NCBI RefSeq assembly: GCF_020536995.1
Contig: NC_068367.1
Span: 65,695,493 to 65,759,492, forward strand
Origin: Dreissena polymorpha
Taxonomy: Eukaryota; Mollusca; Bivalvia; Myida; Dreissenidae
Length of the DNA stretch: 64,000 nt
Direction: 5' to 3'
The notes below the pieces were generated by a model that saw nothing but the letters and a program-made list of their open reading frames with translations, searched no databases and was not told the origin of the DNA. The number at the start of each line of letters is the position of its first letter. Positions within the stretch are counted from its first letter, which is position 1. Positions 23,487-32,943 of this stretch are shown piece after piece. The translations under genes and the position numbers were made by a program.

Positions 23487-24254
23487 CAAATTGGGAAATT
23501 CCAAAATGTGTCGTTTGGTAAAGGGTTAAGGCATTTTGATTCCTACGGGTCTTGTGAATCTGTTTCAAATCAAATGCGTATATTTGATCTTCAGCATCTA
23601 AAAATATGTGAAATAGAAAGAACGACAATATTTTTTGGAGAGATAAATGTACTTACGTTATAAGCAATGGGACTGTGCTTCAAAGGAACAATTCCCGGGC
23701 TTTTTAGTCTGTTTAGTTAACACGGTAGTAACTTTTTTCATATATAAAAATGCTCACCCTTCCAACTTTAAGCGCCTAATGGGACGAGGGATAGACAGAG
23801 AAAGTCACATGCTTGAGTACATTTCAACCCATGCGCATTGCGCGTTTTTTCGCATAAAAAAACAGTGGAGCGATACAGGGCCATCATGGCCCTCTTGTTT
23901 CTATAAAGTTCTGTTTTTCTGCAAAAACTTCATATCACTATGATGCTTCCAATATTGACTATTTTATGTTTACATTCTACTAGCATCTGTACACATTATA
24001 ACACATTATCTTTTATTTCATTCCAACATTATGTTCATAGTTTTTCAGTGGCGAATGTTTTCTTTTTCTATTGAAACTAATGTATTACTCGTTCAATTAT
24101 GAAAAACTAGTTATTACAATACTTATTGACAATAAAACATGCAATTTCACCTCTTCTTGTTCTTCATTTTTATGTGTTAATACATTAAAATATAATATCT
24201 TATTATCACTCACTACCTTCATTAAAATACATGGTCGCTTCATTCCATCTCCTT

Positions 24255-24314
24255 TCACTGGTCACAAACATTACAACATCAACTCCGTATATCTTTTTAA
24301 AGATATTTCTTGTT
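24255..24314 (+). mobile_element. Solo tail of a HINE-like element, family e
   Basis: CTCCGTATATCTTTTTAAAG followed by ATATTTCTTGTT reproduces the hairpin-plus-CTTGTT tail of 38390-39463 and 42220-43745. No matching head is visible upstream, so the left extent is unknown. Confidence 0.6.
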
Positions 24315-24446
24315 TCTTATATAATAAGGACTGTAAGCAACACTTAATAAAGAGTATTGTAGAATCAATTTAATGAATCTCTTTTGTTAAATAGAAAAAT
24401 TGTTGTGTTTTTACTTTCACTTTCCACATTTGCATTAATATAAATG

Positions 24447-26270
24447 CAGTGACCCCGTGTTTATCCGGATCTTGATAGTCCGACCATCTCGCGATCTGGA
24501 GGAAAGTCAAGAGGAACGGATTTATTATGCAGTATTTTGCCCCGTTTAGACCAGCATCTCGCGTTCCGAATCCGGACGTAGATTTCGTGCCACAGATCTG
24601 TGTATTTAGCTCTAATTAAGTCTCGTTAATAGGGATGCTTCCCAACATGGGGGCTTAATCGCCCACCCGCCGTATAAACAAAAGCACAATCACCGAGGCG
24701 TGAAGTATTGTCGTTTTAGGCGCTTTAGCTAATAGGCGTGACTAAATATGATTCGACTCCGACTTAAAACTTAGATTGATGTTGGCATTACACAATGCAT
24801 CTTAAAAGATGCAATGATATTCTTAAATGTCTTTAATGAGCTGAACACGCGACCAATTAAGACGCTGATTACAATCGGACCGTCATCGTTCGTGAAAAGT
24901 TGTGCTAGGATTATTTAAGCAATCCATTTAAAACGCATCGAACGCGCCGCTATTTTAATCATTTCAACATTCTGTTGTATGAGACGGATTATAAATAAGG
25001 ATATTCAAACAGTATCGCAGTTTTATATTTTATTGTCATTTGCCTTCAACACCCTTGATGTGTGTACATGTACATGTTCTTAATTTCGGTTACACGTTTT
25101 TGTATTTACATTGTTTAACAAACATTTTATTATATCCCCATTACCATTGGTAATGGGGGCTATATAGGAGTCACTTTGTTGGTCTGTCTGTCCGTCGGTC
25201 GGTCTGTCGGTCTGTCCCGAAATTTCATCCGATCCTCGCCAAACTTGGTCAGAAGCTGTATCTAGATGATGTCTAGTTCAAGCTTGAATATGGGTCATGC
25301 CAGGTAATAAACTAGGTCACGGGGACACTAAGTATGTTTTAAACTGAAAGTTTGTCCGGACCATAACTATGTTATTTATTGTTAGATTTTAAAATGACTT
25401 GGTACATTGTTCACTATCATGGGACAGTGTGTTGTGTGAAAAAAGTATGTCGATATCTCAAAGGTCAAGGTCACACTTGGAGTTCAAAGGTCAAATGCTT
25501 GTCCAGGCCATAACTCTAATGTCATTCATTGTGAGATTTTAAAATCATTTGACACATTTATTTACCATCATTGGACGGTGTGTTGCGCAAAAGAATTACG
25601 TCGATATCTCCAAGGTGAAGGCCACACTTTGAGTTCAAAGGTAAAAAATGGTCATAAATAAGCTTGTCCAGGCCATAAGTATGTCGTTCATGGTGGGATT
25701 TTAAAATCAATTGGCACATTTGTTCACCATCATTGGACGGTGTGTCGCGCGAAATAAATTACGTCGATATCTCCAAGGTCAAGGTCACACTTTGAGTTCA
25801 AAGGTAACAAATGGCCATAAATGAGCTTGTCTGTGCCATAAGTATATAATGTCATTCATTGTGAGATTTTAAAATGACTGTGTACATTAATTTTGTTCAC
25901 AGTCATTGGACTGTGTGTCATGTGAAAGAATTCAAGAGTTCAAAGGTCAAAATGGCTATAAATGATAATGACATAATAATTCTTAAAAATCGACATAAAT
26001 TAGATTCTCTTGTTTTGTGCAAAATAGTCTGTGTCAATGCGTCACGTGGGGTATACGTCACGTCTGTGACAAAGCTCTAGTTTTTAACTGAATAAATGTC
26101 TGCCTAACAAGAAAATATCATTTTTGATGCAAAATAAGTATGTAAATGTACATAAACATAAGGTTTATGTCATAAGGTAAATATTTAACTCTTGAAACAG
26201 CACTGGTTCTATTTGTTTATTCGGAAATTTCTACCAGAACGGACGTGTCTGGATAAACGCGGGGTCACTG
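24447..26270. mobile_element. Pogo/Tigger-like short DNA transposon with a HINE inside
   Basis: The left end CAGTGACCCCGTGTTTATCC and the inverse of the right end CAGTGACCCCGCGTTTATCC form the terminal inverted repeat. CAGTG with a TTATCCG block is typical of Tigger/pogo elements of the Tc1/mariner group. TA follows the right end; the left flank is TG, so the TA duplication is imperfect. About 0.9 kb remains without the inner element; no transposase. Confidence 0.65.
25131..26082 (+). mobile_element. HINE-like element, family d
   Basis: Head TATATCCCCATTACC-attGGTAATGGGG is a hairpin, followed by GTCTGTCTGTCC and GGTCGGTCTGTC runs. Core monomers of about 170 bp carry GTCCAGGCCATAA, TGTGAGATTTTAAAAT, CATTGGACGGTGTGT, ACGTCGATATCTCCAAGGTC and AAGGTCAAGGTCACAC. 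The tail has GGGGTATA, the inverse of TATACCCC-like head bases, then hairpin GTCAC-gtct-GTGAC and CTCTAGTT, a variant of the usual CTTGTT. Confidence 0.7.
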
Positions 26271-26413
26271 TACTACATTATTAAGTGCGTGATGTTTTCT
26301 CAGACTTAACAACACCATTTCGAAGTTTAGAGCACAGACGATGTAAATGATATTTAACATTTTAATTGAACAATTTGTATGGTCACATTAAATTCTTGTA
26401 ATTTAATATTCGA

Positions 26414-26540
26414 CCTCTAAATACTGCAGAAGGATGTTTTTAATACCAAGTCATAAGCGCACACTTCAACCACTGCTTGAGAACAGTGAGTGTTCTTAAC
26501 AAGAAAGATTATAGACAGATGGTCTATTGATAAGAAAATG
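26414..26540. repeat. Dispersed repeat, copy 2
   Basis: Second copy of the repeat at 9255-9385 (shared CACTTCAACCACTGCTTGA-like and TGGTCTATTGATA-like bases). Confidence 0.55.
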
Positions 26541-26567
26541 TAAGTGTTGTTTTGGTATGATAGAACT

Positions 26568-26700
26568 TTTCAGGGCTATATCTCAGATAGGCTAACAGAT
26601 TTCAACATGAATCTTCATGGTTGTGTAGAAATTAATGGGAAGATGTGCAAATTGCACAAGAACCTTAGCCCTGCACTTTTTAAAGGGTTTTTACCCTGTG
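26568..26700. repeat. Dispersed repeat related to 4140-4260
   Basis: GGGCTATATCTCAGATAGGC, TTTCAACATGAATCTTCATG and GTGTAGAAATTAATGGG recur at 4155-4225 and 28107-28175. A family a element begins directly after it. Confidence 0.55.
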
Positions 26701-26707
26701 TTGTTGT

Positions 26708-27000
26708 TACGTCCCCGGATCGAATGATCGAGGGTATATTGTTTTGGGCCTGGGTGTCTGTCATTCTGTCACTCTGTCATTATGTAACTCAGTCATTTTG
26801 TCACTCTGTCATTCTGTCCCAAAACTTTAACCTTGGTCATAACATTTGCAATATTGAAGATAGCAACTTGATATTTGGCATGCATGTGTATCTCATGGAG
26901 CTGCACATTTTGAGTGGTGAAAGGTCAAGGTCAATGTCATCCTTCAAGGTCAAATGTAACATTTATGGGGATATGGTGTTTCACAAACACATTGCTTGTT
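26708..27000 (+). mobile_element. HINE-like element, family a' (one monomer)
   Basis: Head TACGTCCCCGGATCGAATGA differs from the standard family a head but the body (CTTGATATTTGGCATGCATG, GGTCAAGGTCAATGTCATCC) and tail (TGTTT-ca-CAAACACATTGCTTGTT) match. A TCATTCTGTCACTCTGTCA run replaces the usual GTCTGTTG run. Shares its head with 27743-28106, so a' is a subfamily. Confidence 0.75.
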
Positions 27001-27085
27001 ATAAATATTTTCAAATTAAACTGCGATAGTTTTATTTAATAATTCACTTTTAATGTTACTCAGAATAAACTATTCCTATTTACTT

Positions 27086-27476
27086 AAATGAGCCATGCTC
27101 TGTGAAAAAGGTTTTAATGCGTGTGCGTAAAGTGTAACACAGATAAGCCTGTGCAGTCTGCACAGGCTAATCAAAGATGAAACTTGTCATGTTATGGTAT
27201 GTTTCGTTTACAGAGAGTATCTTCTTTACAAAAATCTAGTTTAGGCGGAAAGTGTTGTCCCTGAAAGGTGTTTTAATGCGTGTGGGTAAAGTGTAACCCT
27301 GATAAGCCTGTGCAGTCTGCACAGGCTAATCAGAGATGAAACGTTTCATTGTATGGTATGTGTCGTTTACAGAGAGTCTCTTCTTAGCAAGAATCTAGTT
27401 TAGGCGGAAAGAGTCATCCCTGATTAGCCCGTGTTGACTACATTAAACCCGCTTTTCCCAGAGCACGGCTCATTTA
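27086..27476. mobile_element. TTAA-flanked short element with internal duplication
   Basis: Ends AATGAGCCATGCTCTG and its inverse CAGAGCACGGCTCATT, each beside TTAA. The inside is a diverged direct duplication of about 180 bp: GATAAGCCTGTGCAGTCTGC, ACAGGCTAATCA-AGATGAAAC and TCTAGTTTAGGCGGAAAG occur twice, the first also containing palindromic GCAGTCTGCACAGGC. A degraded relative is at 63020-63255. No transposase; superfamily uncertain (piggyBac or Kolobok both use TTAA). Confidence 0.65.
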
Positions 27477-27557
27477 AATTAATTGACAACAATCTGAGTT
27501 AAATATATTAATCGGTTAATTCCATTAAAAGCAATACTTGTTTCTGCAAATGCATAC

Positions 27558-27667
27558 CTGTCTCACAGAATAGTCCCAGCCACCCATCCATACAAATACA
27601 GATCTTGCTGTGGAACCAGTACACTCTTCTCCATCCTGACATGGGCTATTGTAACATGGATCTTTAA
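27558..27667 (-). pseudogene. EGF-domain exon with a frameshift
   Basis: On the minus strand an acceptor (TTCTTTCAG) and a donor (CAG/GTATGC) bound 110 bases. The first part reads DPCYNSPCQDGEECTGSTAR, the start of an EGF-like domain with its first three cysteines. In the frame one base over, the rest reads CICMDGWLGLFCET, the remaining three cysteines of the same domain. A 111-base exon would be phase 1-1, as is normal for EGF modules, so one base appears lost in the middle. EGF modules serve extracellular binding. I see no neighbouring EGF exon, so this is an isolated decayed exon, one exon of a gene with large introns, or a sequencing error. Confidence 0.6.
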
Positions 27668-27742
27668 CTGAAAGAATTATATAGAAATAATCCCCTAAAA
27701 TGTAGTGATCTGCAAACAAAAATGCCAATCAAAGAAACTGTT

Positions 27743-28106
27743 TATGCCCCGGATCGAATGATCAGGGTTATATTGTTTCTGTCTGTCTGTCATTGTATGT
27801 GTATGTCTGTCATTGTATGTGTCTGTCTGTCATTGTATGTGTATGTATGTCATTGTATGTGTCTGTCTTTCATTGTATGTGTATGTCTGTCATTGTATGT
27901 GTGTGTCTGTGCCAAAACTTCAACCTTGGTCATAACTTTTGCAATATTGATGATAGCAACTTGATATTTGGCATGCATGTGTATCTCATAGAGCTGCACA
28001 TTTTGTGTGGTGAAAGGTCAAGGTCATCCTTAAGGCCAAATGTCAAATATATGGCTTCAAAGCGGCGCAGTAGGGGGCATTGTGTTTCACAAACACAGCT
28101 CTTGTT
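27743..28106 (+). mobile_element. HINE-like element, family a' (one monomer)
   Basis: Head TATGCCCCGGATCGAATGAT, then a run of about eight TGTCATTGTATGTGTATG-type units (27785-27905), one monomer with TTGATATTTGGCATGCATG and GGTCAAGGTCATCC, then GGGGGCAT (inverse of ATGCCCC), hairpin TGTGTTT-ca-CAAACACA and CTCTTGTT. The peptide frames in the run are repeat translations. Confidence 0.75.
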
Positions 28107-28925
28107 AAGGCTATATCTCATATAGGCTATAAGATTTGAATATGAAACATTATGGGTGTGTAGATATCAAAGAGGAGAATTGCAATTCATTAACACAATT
28201 ACCCTACACTTTTAACTACCTTTTAATTATTACCCTACACTTATTTATTATACTGTATATCAAGGATTTTCACAGACCCATGAACAAAGTTTATAAAATC
28301 AACAACTGTGGTTGTTTTGGAAAGATTCAATGTGTCAGTGTTTTTTTTCATTCAAAATCGAGTCCTGTAATCTTACTCATTCAACATGGAAAAAAGTATA
28401 ATCGAAGGTTTCCAAAAAAAAATAATTTATGTTTTATATTTCAATTAAACCAACATGCAGGTAAATATAATACTGGACACACTTGTATCTTCAATTTTGA
28501 AGCATTTTTTAGCAAAACAACATCAACAATATTTTTCCAATTTTAGTCTAAACGCCACAAATTTTCCCAATTCAAAGGGACCCGGCCCCATTCCCAAAAT
28601 GATACCCACAAGATGCTAAGCAAAGTAATTTTAGTTGACTGAAATGTATATTCAAGCCACATGCTTCATGGTTGTGCTGTGTTTCCCCCCCCCCCCCCAC
28701 CTTCATGCCAAGAAGTACTCGCATATCCCTGCATACTATTTTGTTAGCATCATATGTCAATATATGTAATATCACGATATAAGAAGTTAATGCCTCTTTT
28801 TCTTATTGAACTGGCTTACACATTAAGTTTGGTCCAATTATAGCAGCATTTTAGTTGCTATAAAAGGTACAGCATTCAGCTGCATATTGCAATATCGTAC
28901 TAATGACTACAACTTTGAAACTTCG
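28107..28925. other. Repeat fragment then no gene seen
   Basis: 28107-28200 is the third copy of the GGCTATATCTCA repeat. The rest is AT-rich; a run of fourteen C lies at 28686-28699. No supported exon. Confidence 0.45.
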
Positions 28926-28929
28926 TAGG

Positions 28930-29195
28930 TAGAAGCACTTCAAGTTCATTTACTCATTCATGAACTTACATGTCAGGAACTAAAGTTGCATGCACTAGAG
29001 TTCATGAAACAGTTATTGAATGAAACATCCCATATATTGTGAGTTCATGATCATGCAGTTCTTGAAATTCATGAACAGTTTTTTGAAGTTCATGAACAGT
29101 TTTTGAAGTTCATCACCAGTTCTTGAAGTTCATCACCAGTTCTTAAAGTTCATCAACAGTTCTTGAAGTTCATCAACAGTTCTTGAACAGTCCTT
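28930..29195. repeat. Short-motif array built on TTCATGAAC / TTCTTGAAG
   Basis: Palindrome TTCATGAAC appears several times, then a near-tandem 20-21 bp unit TTCTTGAAGTTCATCAACAG from about 29065 to 29185. Both motifs fit TTCNNGAA, like the arrays in element A 1.2 kb to the right. Confidence 0.75.
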
Positions 29196-29394
29196 GAAAC
29201 TTTCACTGGGCTGAAACGCTAGCTATTGCCTCAGCTCATTGCCTGCCCTTTGCACAATTATGTAGCCAGTACATACATGTAGATAATACAAAACAGAATA
29301 AATAAGGAACATTAGCACAATGTGTTTTAGTAATGTCAGCTTCTGACATAAGTTTGTGTATTATTCAATGTATATGTGTTTGATTATTTGTTAA

Positions 29395-29995
29395 TCATGG
29401 TCAGAAAACTAAATTGTGTCCATGATTCATTGTCTGACTTTAATATAAAGTATCATCTAAACATCTTTTAGTTTGTTGTTGACTATGAATCATGGTAAGA
29501 CAGAGACAAGATGCCTTCTGACCATGAATCATTGTCAGCAAGGGACAATACATCTGTATCATGATTAACAACAACATGAACCTGCTGAGAAACTTTTATT
29601 TTACTACATGTTAAATAATAAAAGCTAGCATCTTGTTTTTTCATCAAAATGTGGAATGTTTATCAAACGAACAGTCATTTATTAGATAGAAATTGCTGTT
29701 GACCTCCAATCATGGTCAAACAAAGACTATAAACCATGATTAAAATATTACATTATTGCGTACAAAGTTAGAACCAGACACTAGTAATACAATTAATATC
29801 AATGTTTAAAAACTTGAATTTGACAATTTTTTAAACAAACAATATTTCATGGTTCTGAAAACATGTTCTTTTTAACACAGTCAGACCAATGTCCAATGAT
29901 TGCTGATCATACATGTAGTCTGATCAACTGAGTCAAAGCCTATGGCACAATCAACCATGGTTAAACATGGTAAAACATGATTCAAGGTTTACATT
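29395..29995. repeat. Dispersed array of AATCATGGTCA in both orientations
   Basis: About ten imperfect copies of AATCATGGTCA or its inverse TGACCATGATT occur in 600 bp (for example GTTAATCATGGTCAGAAAAC, TGACCATGAATCATTGTCA, CCAATCATGGTCAAAC). Spacing is irregular, so it is not a simple satellite. It may be the subterminal region of another element like A and B. Confidence 0.5.
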
Positions 29996-30359
29996 TCAGC
30001 AATTAGCTTATTAAAAAGTAATTTATACAATTTTAAGTTTGATATGTACTGTAGACTTCATATTTGCATATACTACCTGAATAACTGATTATAAAATGGA
30101 ATACTCTGTCACATAATAATATCAATTCACAAGCTATGGCTTCATTGGATTCTGATGTATATTTAAAATCAAGTTAAAATAATACTGATTTATTGGTATT
30201 ACTGCCATATAGGATTACATAGAGAGGCTGAATGTGTAACTGTCTTTTCCTTTGCGAATGCACACTTTGGAGAATACGAGTTACCCTTTAATTTAACATC
30301 GATAATTGCACTTCATTCCGGAGGATTCCAGAGATAGCCGATGTCCCCTGCGAAGATTT

Positions 30360-30930
30360 TTAGAACTGTTCTATAACATTTCTAGAATTGTACTGGAACT
30401 AATGACTAGAAGTGTTCTGGAATCATCCTTAAAATGCTCTAGAACGATTTAGAACAGTTGTTGAACGTTAAATGAGAATAATTTCTAGAACAATTTGTTC
30501 TGAAACAGTTCTGAAGGTTTGTTCTAGAACAATTCTTGAACTAGCGTTCTAGAACTATTCCAGAATTTTTCTTGAATAAATGTCCAGAACTGTTACAGAA
30601 TTGTTCTAGAAATTTTTCTCATTTAACGTTCAACAACTGTTCTAGAATAATTCTTGAACTATCGTTCTAGAACTATTCCAGAATTTTTCTTGAATAAATT
30701 TCCAGAACTGTTATAGAATTGTTCTAGAATTTTTTTCTCATTTAACGTTCAACAACTGTTCCAGAATAATTCTAGAACATTTTCAGTATGATTACAGAAC
30801 AGTTCTAGCCGGTGTGTTCCAGTACAATTCTAGAAATGTTTAGAGCAGTTTCGAAGGGTTGCTTCAAATAAGTCTGGAACAAATGTTCTAAAACAGTTCT
30901 GAAAATGTCCGTAAACAGTTCTTTTCAATC
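30360..30930. repeat. Left subterminal TTCNNGAA array of element A
   Basis: I count about eighteen TTCNNGAA sites in 570 bp; the middle pair varies (TA, CA, TT, GG-like) while TTC and GAA are kept. A block with GTTCTAGAACTATTCCAGAA and TTTTTCTTGAATAAAT occurs twice (30545-30640 and 30665-30760). Confidence 0.8.
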
Positions 30931-30931
30931 T

Positions 30932-31526
30932 CTTCGGAGACATCTGATGGGATCAGGCTCTTCTGTGTACAAGCAACTTGTCACGAGGCTCTGTAGGTGT
31001 TTGAGCACTTTGCTCTGAAATCATTTAGATAACAAATGTAGTCACATCTTAAACTAAACAAGAAGTCTAAATGATCCAGCTGGACAGTATTACAAATATA
31101 GACATAACGTCTTTTTATTTAGTCAATATTGAGTGTACTTATTATCAAAGTATTCAAACAAATAATTACACATTTGATCACAACATTAGTATTTTCAAAT
31201 TGAGAATGCTTCAATACAGCAAACCTTGTAAGTAAACTGGTGATGGATAACACAATTTGACATTCAGCACCAACTTAAATACGAACGCAATATATTCAAG
31301 ACACTGTTGCAGGTTTTTATGATTTGAACGTATTAAATACTGGATTTTATATATTTCTAAGGGATTAAAATGAAAAGTATTAGACAACCAACATACTACT
31401 GAGATTTTGCTTTGCAGCATTGTTCGTCAGGTCAATATCTTCGGAGGCATCTGATGGGTTCATGCTCCTCTTTACAGGCAACTTATCACGAGGCTCTGTT
31501 GGTGTTTGATCACTGAACTCTAAAAT
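30932..31526 (-). pseudogene. Two related exon-like segments downstream of the element A minus-strand gene
   Basis: On the minus strand 31526-31385 follows an acceptor-like TTTTAG and reads EFSDQTPTEPRDKLPVKRSM then NPSDASEDIDLTNN. A diverged duplicate at about 31018-30932 follows ATTTCAG and shares SAQTPTEPRDKL and PSDVSEE, but needs a frame change between these parts. The two look like a duplicated exon, one decayed. They could be the acidic linker of the protein begun at 32528-32711; the intermediate exon near 32060-31990 (acceptor TTACAG, then DEVSLKASKATA) meets a stop if spliced in the expected phase. Confidence 0.35.
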
Positions 31527-32527
31527 CATTCATGAAATGTGTTGAAAACCAAACATGAGCATTGTGTCATGCGATCATGAATACTTTGTTTTAGTCCATC
31601 AAATTTCACATTTGGAAATTCTGGCTAGACTGAGTAGTTACTCATACAAACAATTAGCTAATGTTATCGAACGTTTGTTCATCAGACTTTTTTTTCAAAT
31701 AAATTCACTCACCCCTGGCTAGTGAGTGAGTGTGAAATTGGATAACTGTGAACAATGTGTTCATGTTTCATTTATAACAGGGAAAAAATCATATATCTAT
31801 AGGCAGTGTTGACCAACTGATAAAAAAAATACTTACAATAACACTTATTCAATGGAGGCAAATTAAATTTCTTGAGTCTCATTTAAGTGTCCAACTCACA
31901 TTCATAAATATTAAAGCCTGTAATTTTGGACTGCCTGCCTGTCACTGAACTGTGAACATGCCTTGAAAATAATACCTACCTTGAGTTTTTTTCCTATCTT
32001 AAGTTGCCTCGAAAGCATGCTTAGGCGGTCGCTTTGCTTGCTTTAAGAGAAACCTCGTCATCTGTAATCAACAGTATATACAAATTTTAATATTATTATT
32101 ATGACAATATATTTATTTACAAGATTATTTTTCGTTATCCGAAAATATGATTGCCCGAACCTGTACTATTTACAACAAATTGTTTAACAATGATCAGGAA
32201 GACCCCTTAACTTTAATATTGATTTATTTCAATACTTTGTGTTTTTTATCAATACACAGTGTTATAAACAGTAAGTGAAATATACTTGCTCTACAGCGAT
32301 TGAAATATGGACATTTTTAGGGGACATTGTTAACCGAGACACCGCCTCGTCAAATAGGTCCGCGTTGAGCGAACTGAAATATCATTTTGCAGTATTCTCC
32401 GACAGGAATTTATTAACATTAGTGACGAGGCGGGCTTCACGCTTTCAGTCATAAAAAAGTGTTCGCCCCATTCAAGAACCTTTTAGATTGGTACCAAAAA
32501 GTTTGGCTATCAAACGAATTTACTTAC

Positions 32528-32711
32528 GATGGATTTCACTGATCACCGCATCGTATGTTTGTTTTTGGTAAGTGGCTTTGATGAGATCTCCCTCCTGGTA
32601 GTGAGCAACATCTATTTTGGGTGCGACTACATTTTGTGGTTCGATAAAGCTCATACGCGATTGAACAAGAAAATAACGTCTGCCATTTAAAAAAAGCGCG
32701 CTTATATGCAC
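32528..32711 (-). CDS. First coding exon, BEN-protein-like N-terminal segment (element A)
   Basis: The minus-strand frame from ATG at 32711 reads GRRYFLVQSRMSFIEPQNVV, then AHYQEGDLIKATYQKQTYDA and VISEIH, and meets a perfect donor C/GTAAGT. A GD-V-A-Y-K-YDA-I pattern resembles the short basic N-terminal module of invertebrate BEN-domain proteins, which bind DNA or chromatin. That reading is from memory. Two ATGs are possible; the inner one gives MSFIEPQ. The start of a plus-strand frame lies 230 bp away, so the pair would share a divergent promoter; a CCAAT box (GGCCAATGAAAT) is near 32797. Confidence 0.45.
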
Positions 32712-32943
32712 CCGACTGTTTTTCGTTAATGCTGCTCCGCTGACAGTCTATGTAAATAAAATAAAAACCAGTCAGCTCTGTTTTGTGAATTTTGGCCAAT
32801 GAAATTATCTCTTACATTTGGGGTTAGGCTGGGTAGGTTTTCAGAGACCCGTATGATGCGGTGCTGAAATAAGCTTTGGAATTTAATTTTCCAACTTAAA
32901 ACTAATCCCTCCTTACTAAATTCATATCTTCATGTTAAGTTAA

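Larger units (their letters stand above)
22569..23525. mobile_element. TTAA-flanked short element (piggyBac-like ends) with a HINE inside
   Basis: Ends CCCTTTACCAAACAC and its inverse GTTTGGTAAAGGG, both flanked by TTAA (22565-22568 and 23526-23529). TTAA duplication with a CCC start is the piggyBac pattern; Kolobok also uses TTAA. After removing the inner 739-bp element only about 218 bp remain, so it is a MITE. It contains a strong hairpin at 22629-22678. Confidence 0.65.
19457..23899 (+). mobile_element. HINE-like element, family c, opened by younger insertions
   Basis: The head TAGCTCCACTGGCCAAAGGC carries a CTGGCC/GGCCAG hairpin. The tail at 23860-23899 has CAGTGGAGC, the inverse of GCTCCACTG in the head, then hairpin AGGGCC-atcat-GGCCCT and CTTGTT. 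A tandem core lies at 19560-20790. The distance between head and tail is explained by two insertions between them: 21477-22481 and 22569-23525, the second itself holding 22748-23486. The pairing of this head with this tail is my inference from the matching nine-base subterminal repeat. Confidence 0.6.

Noticed and set aside
25874-26080. 68-codon plus-strand frame
   Set aside because: It is inside the tandem core and tail of the family d element and has no coding signature.
32339-32455. GCCTCGTC/GACGAGGC as terminal inverted repeats of a small element
   Set aside because: The match is short, no flanking duplication is seen, and the segment lies within a better supported larger element.
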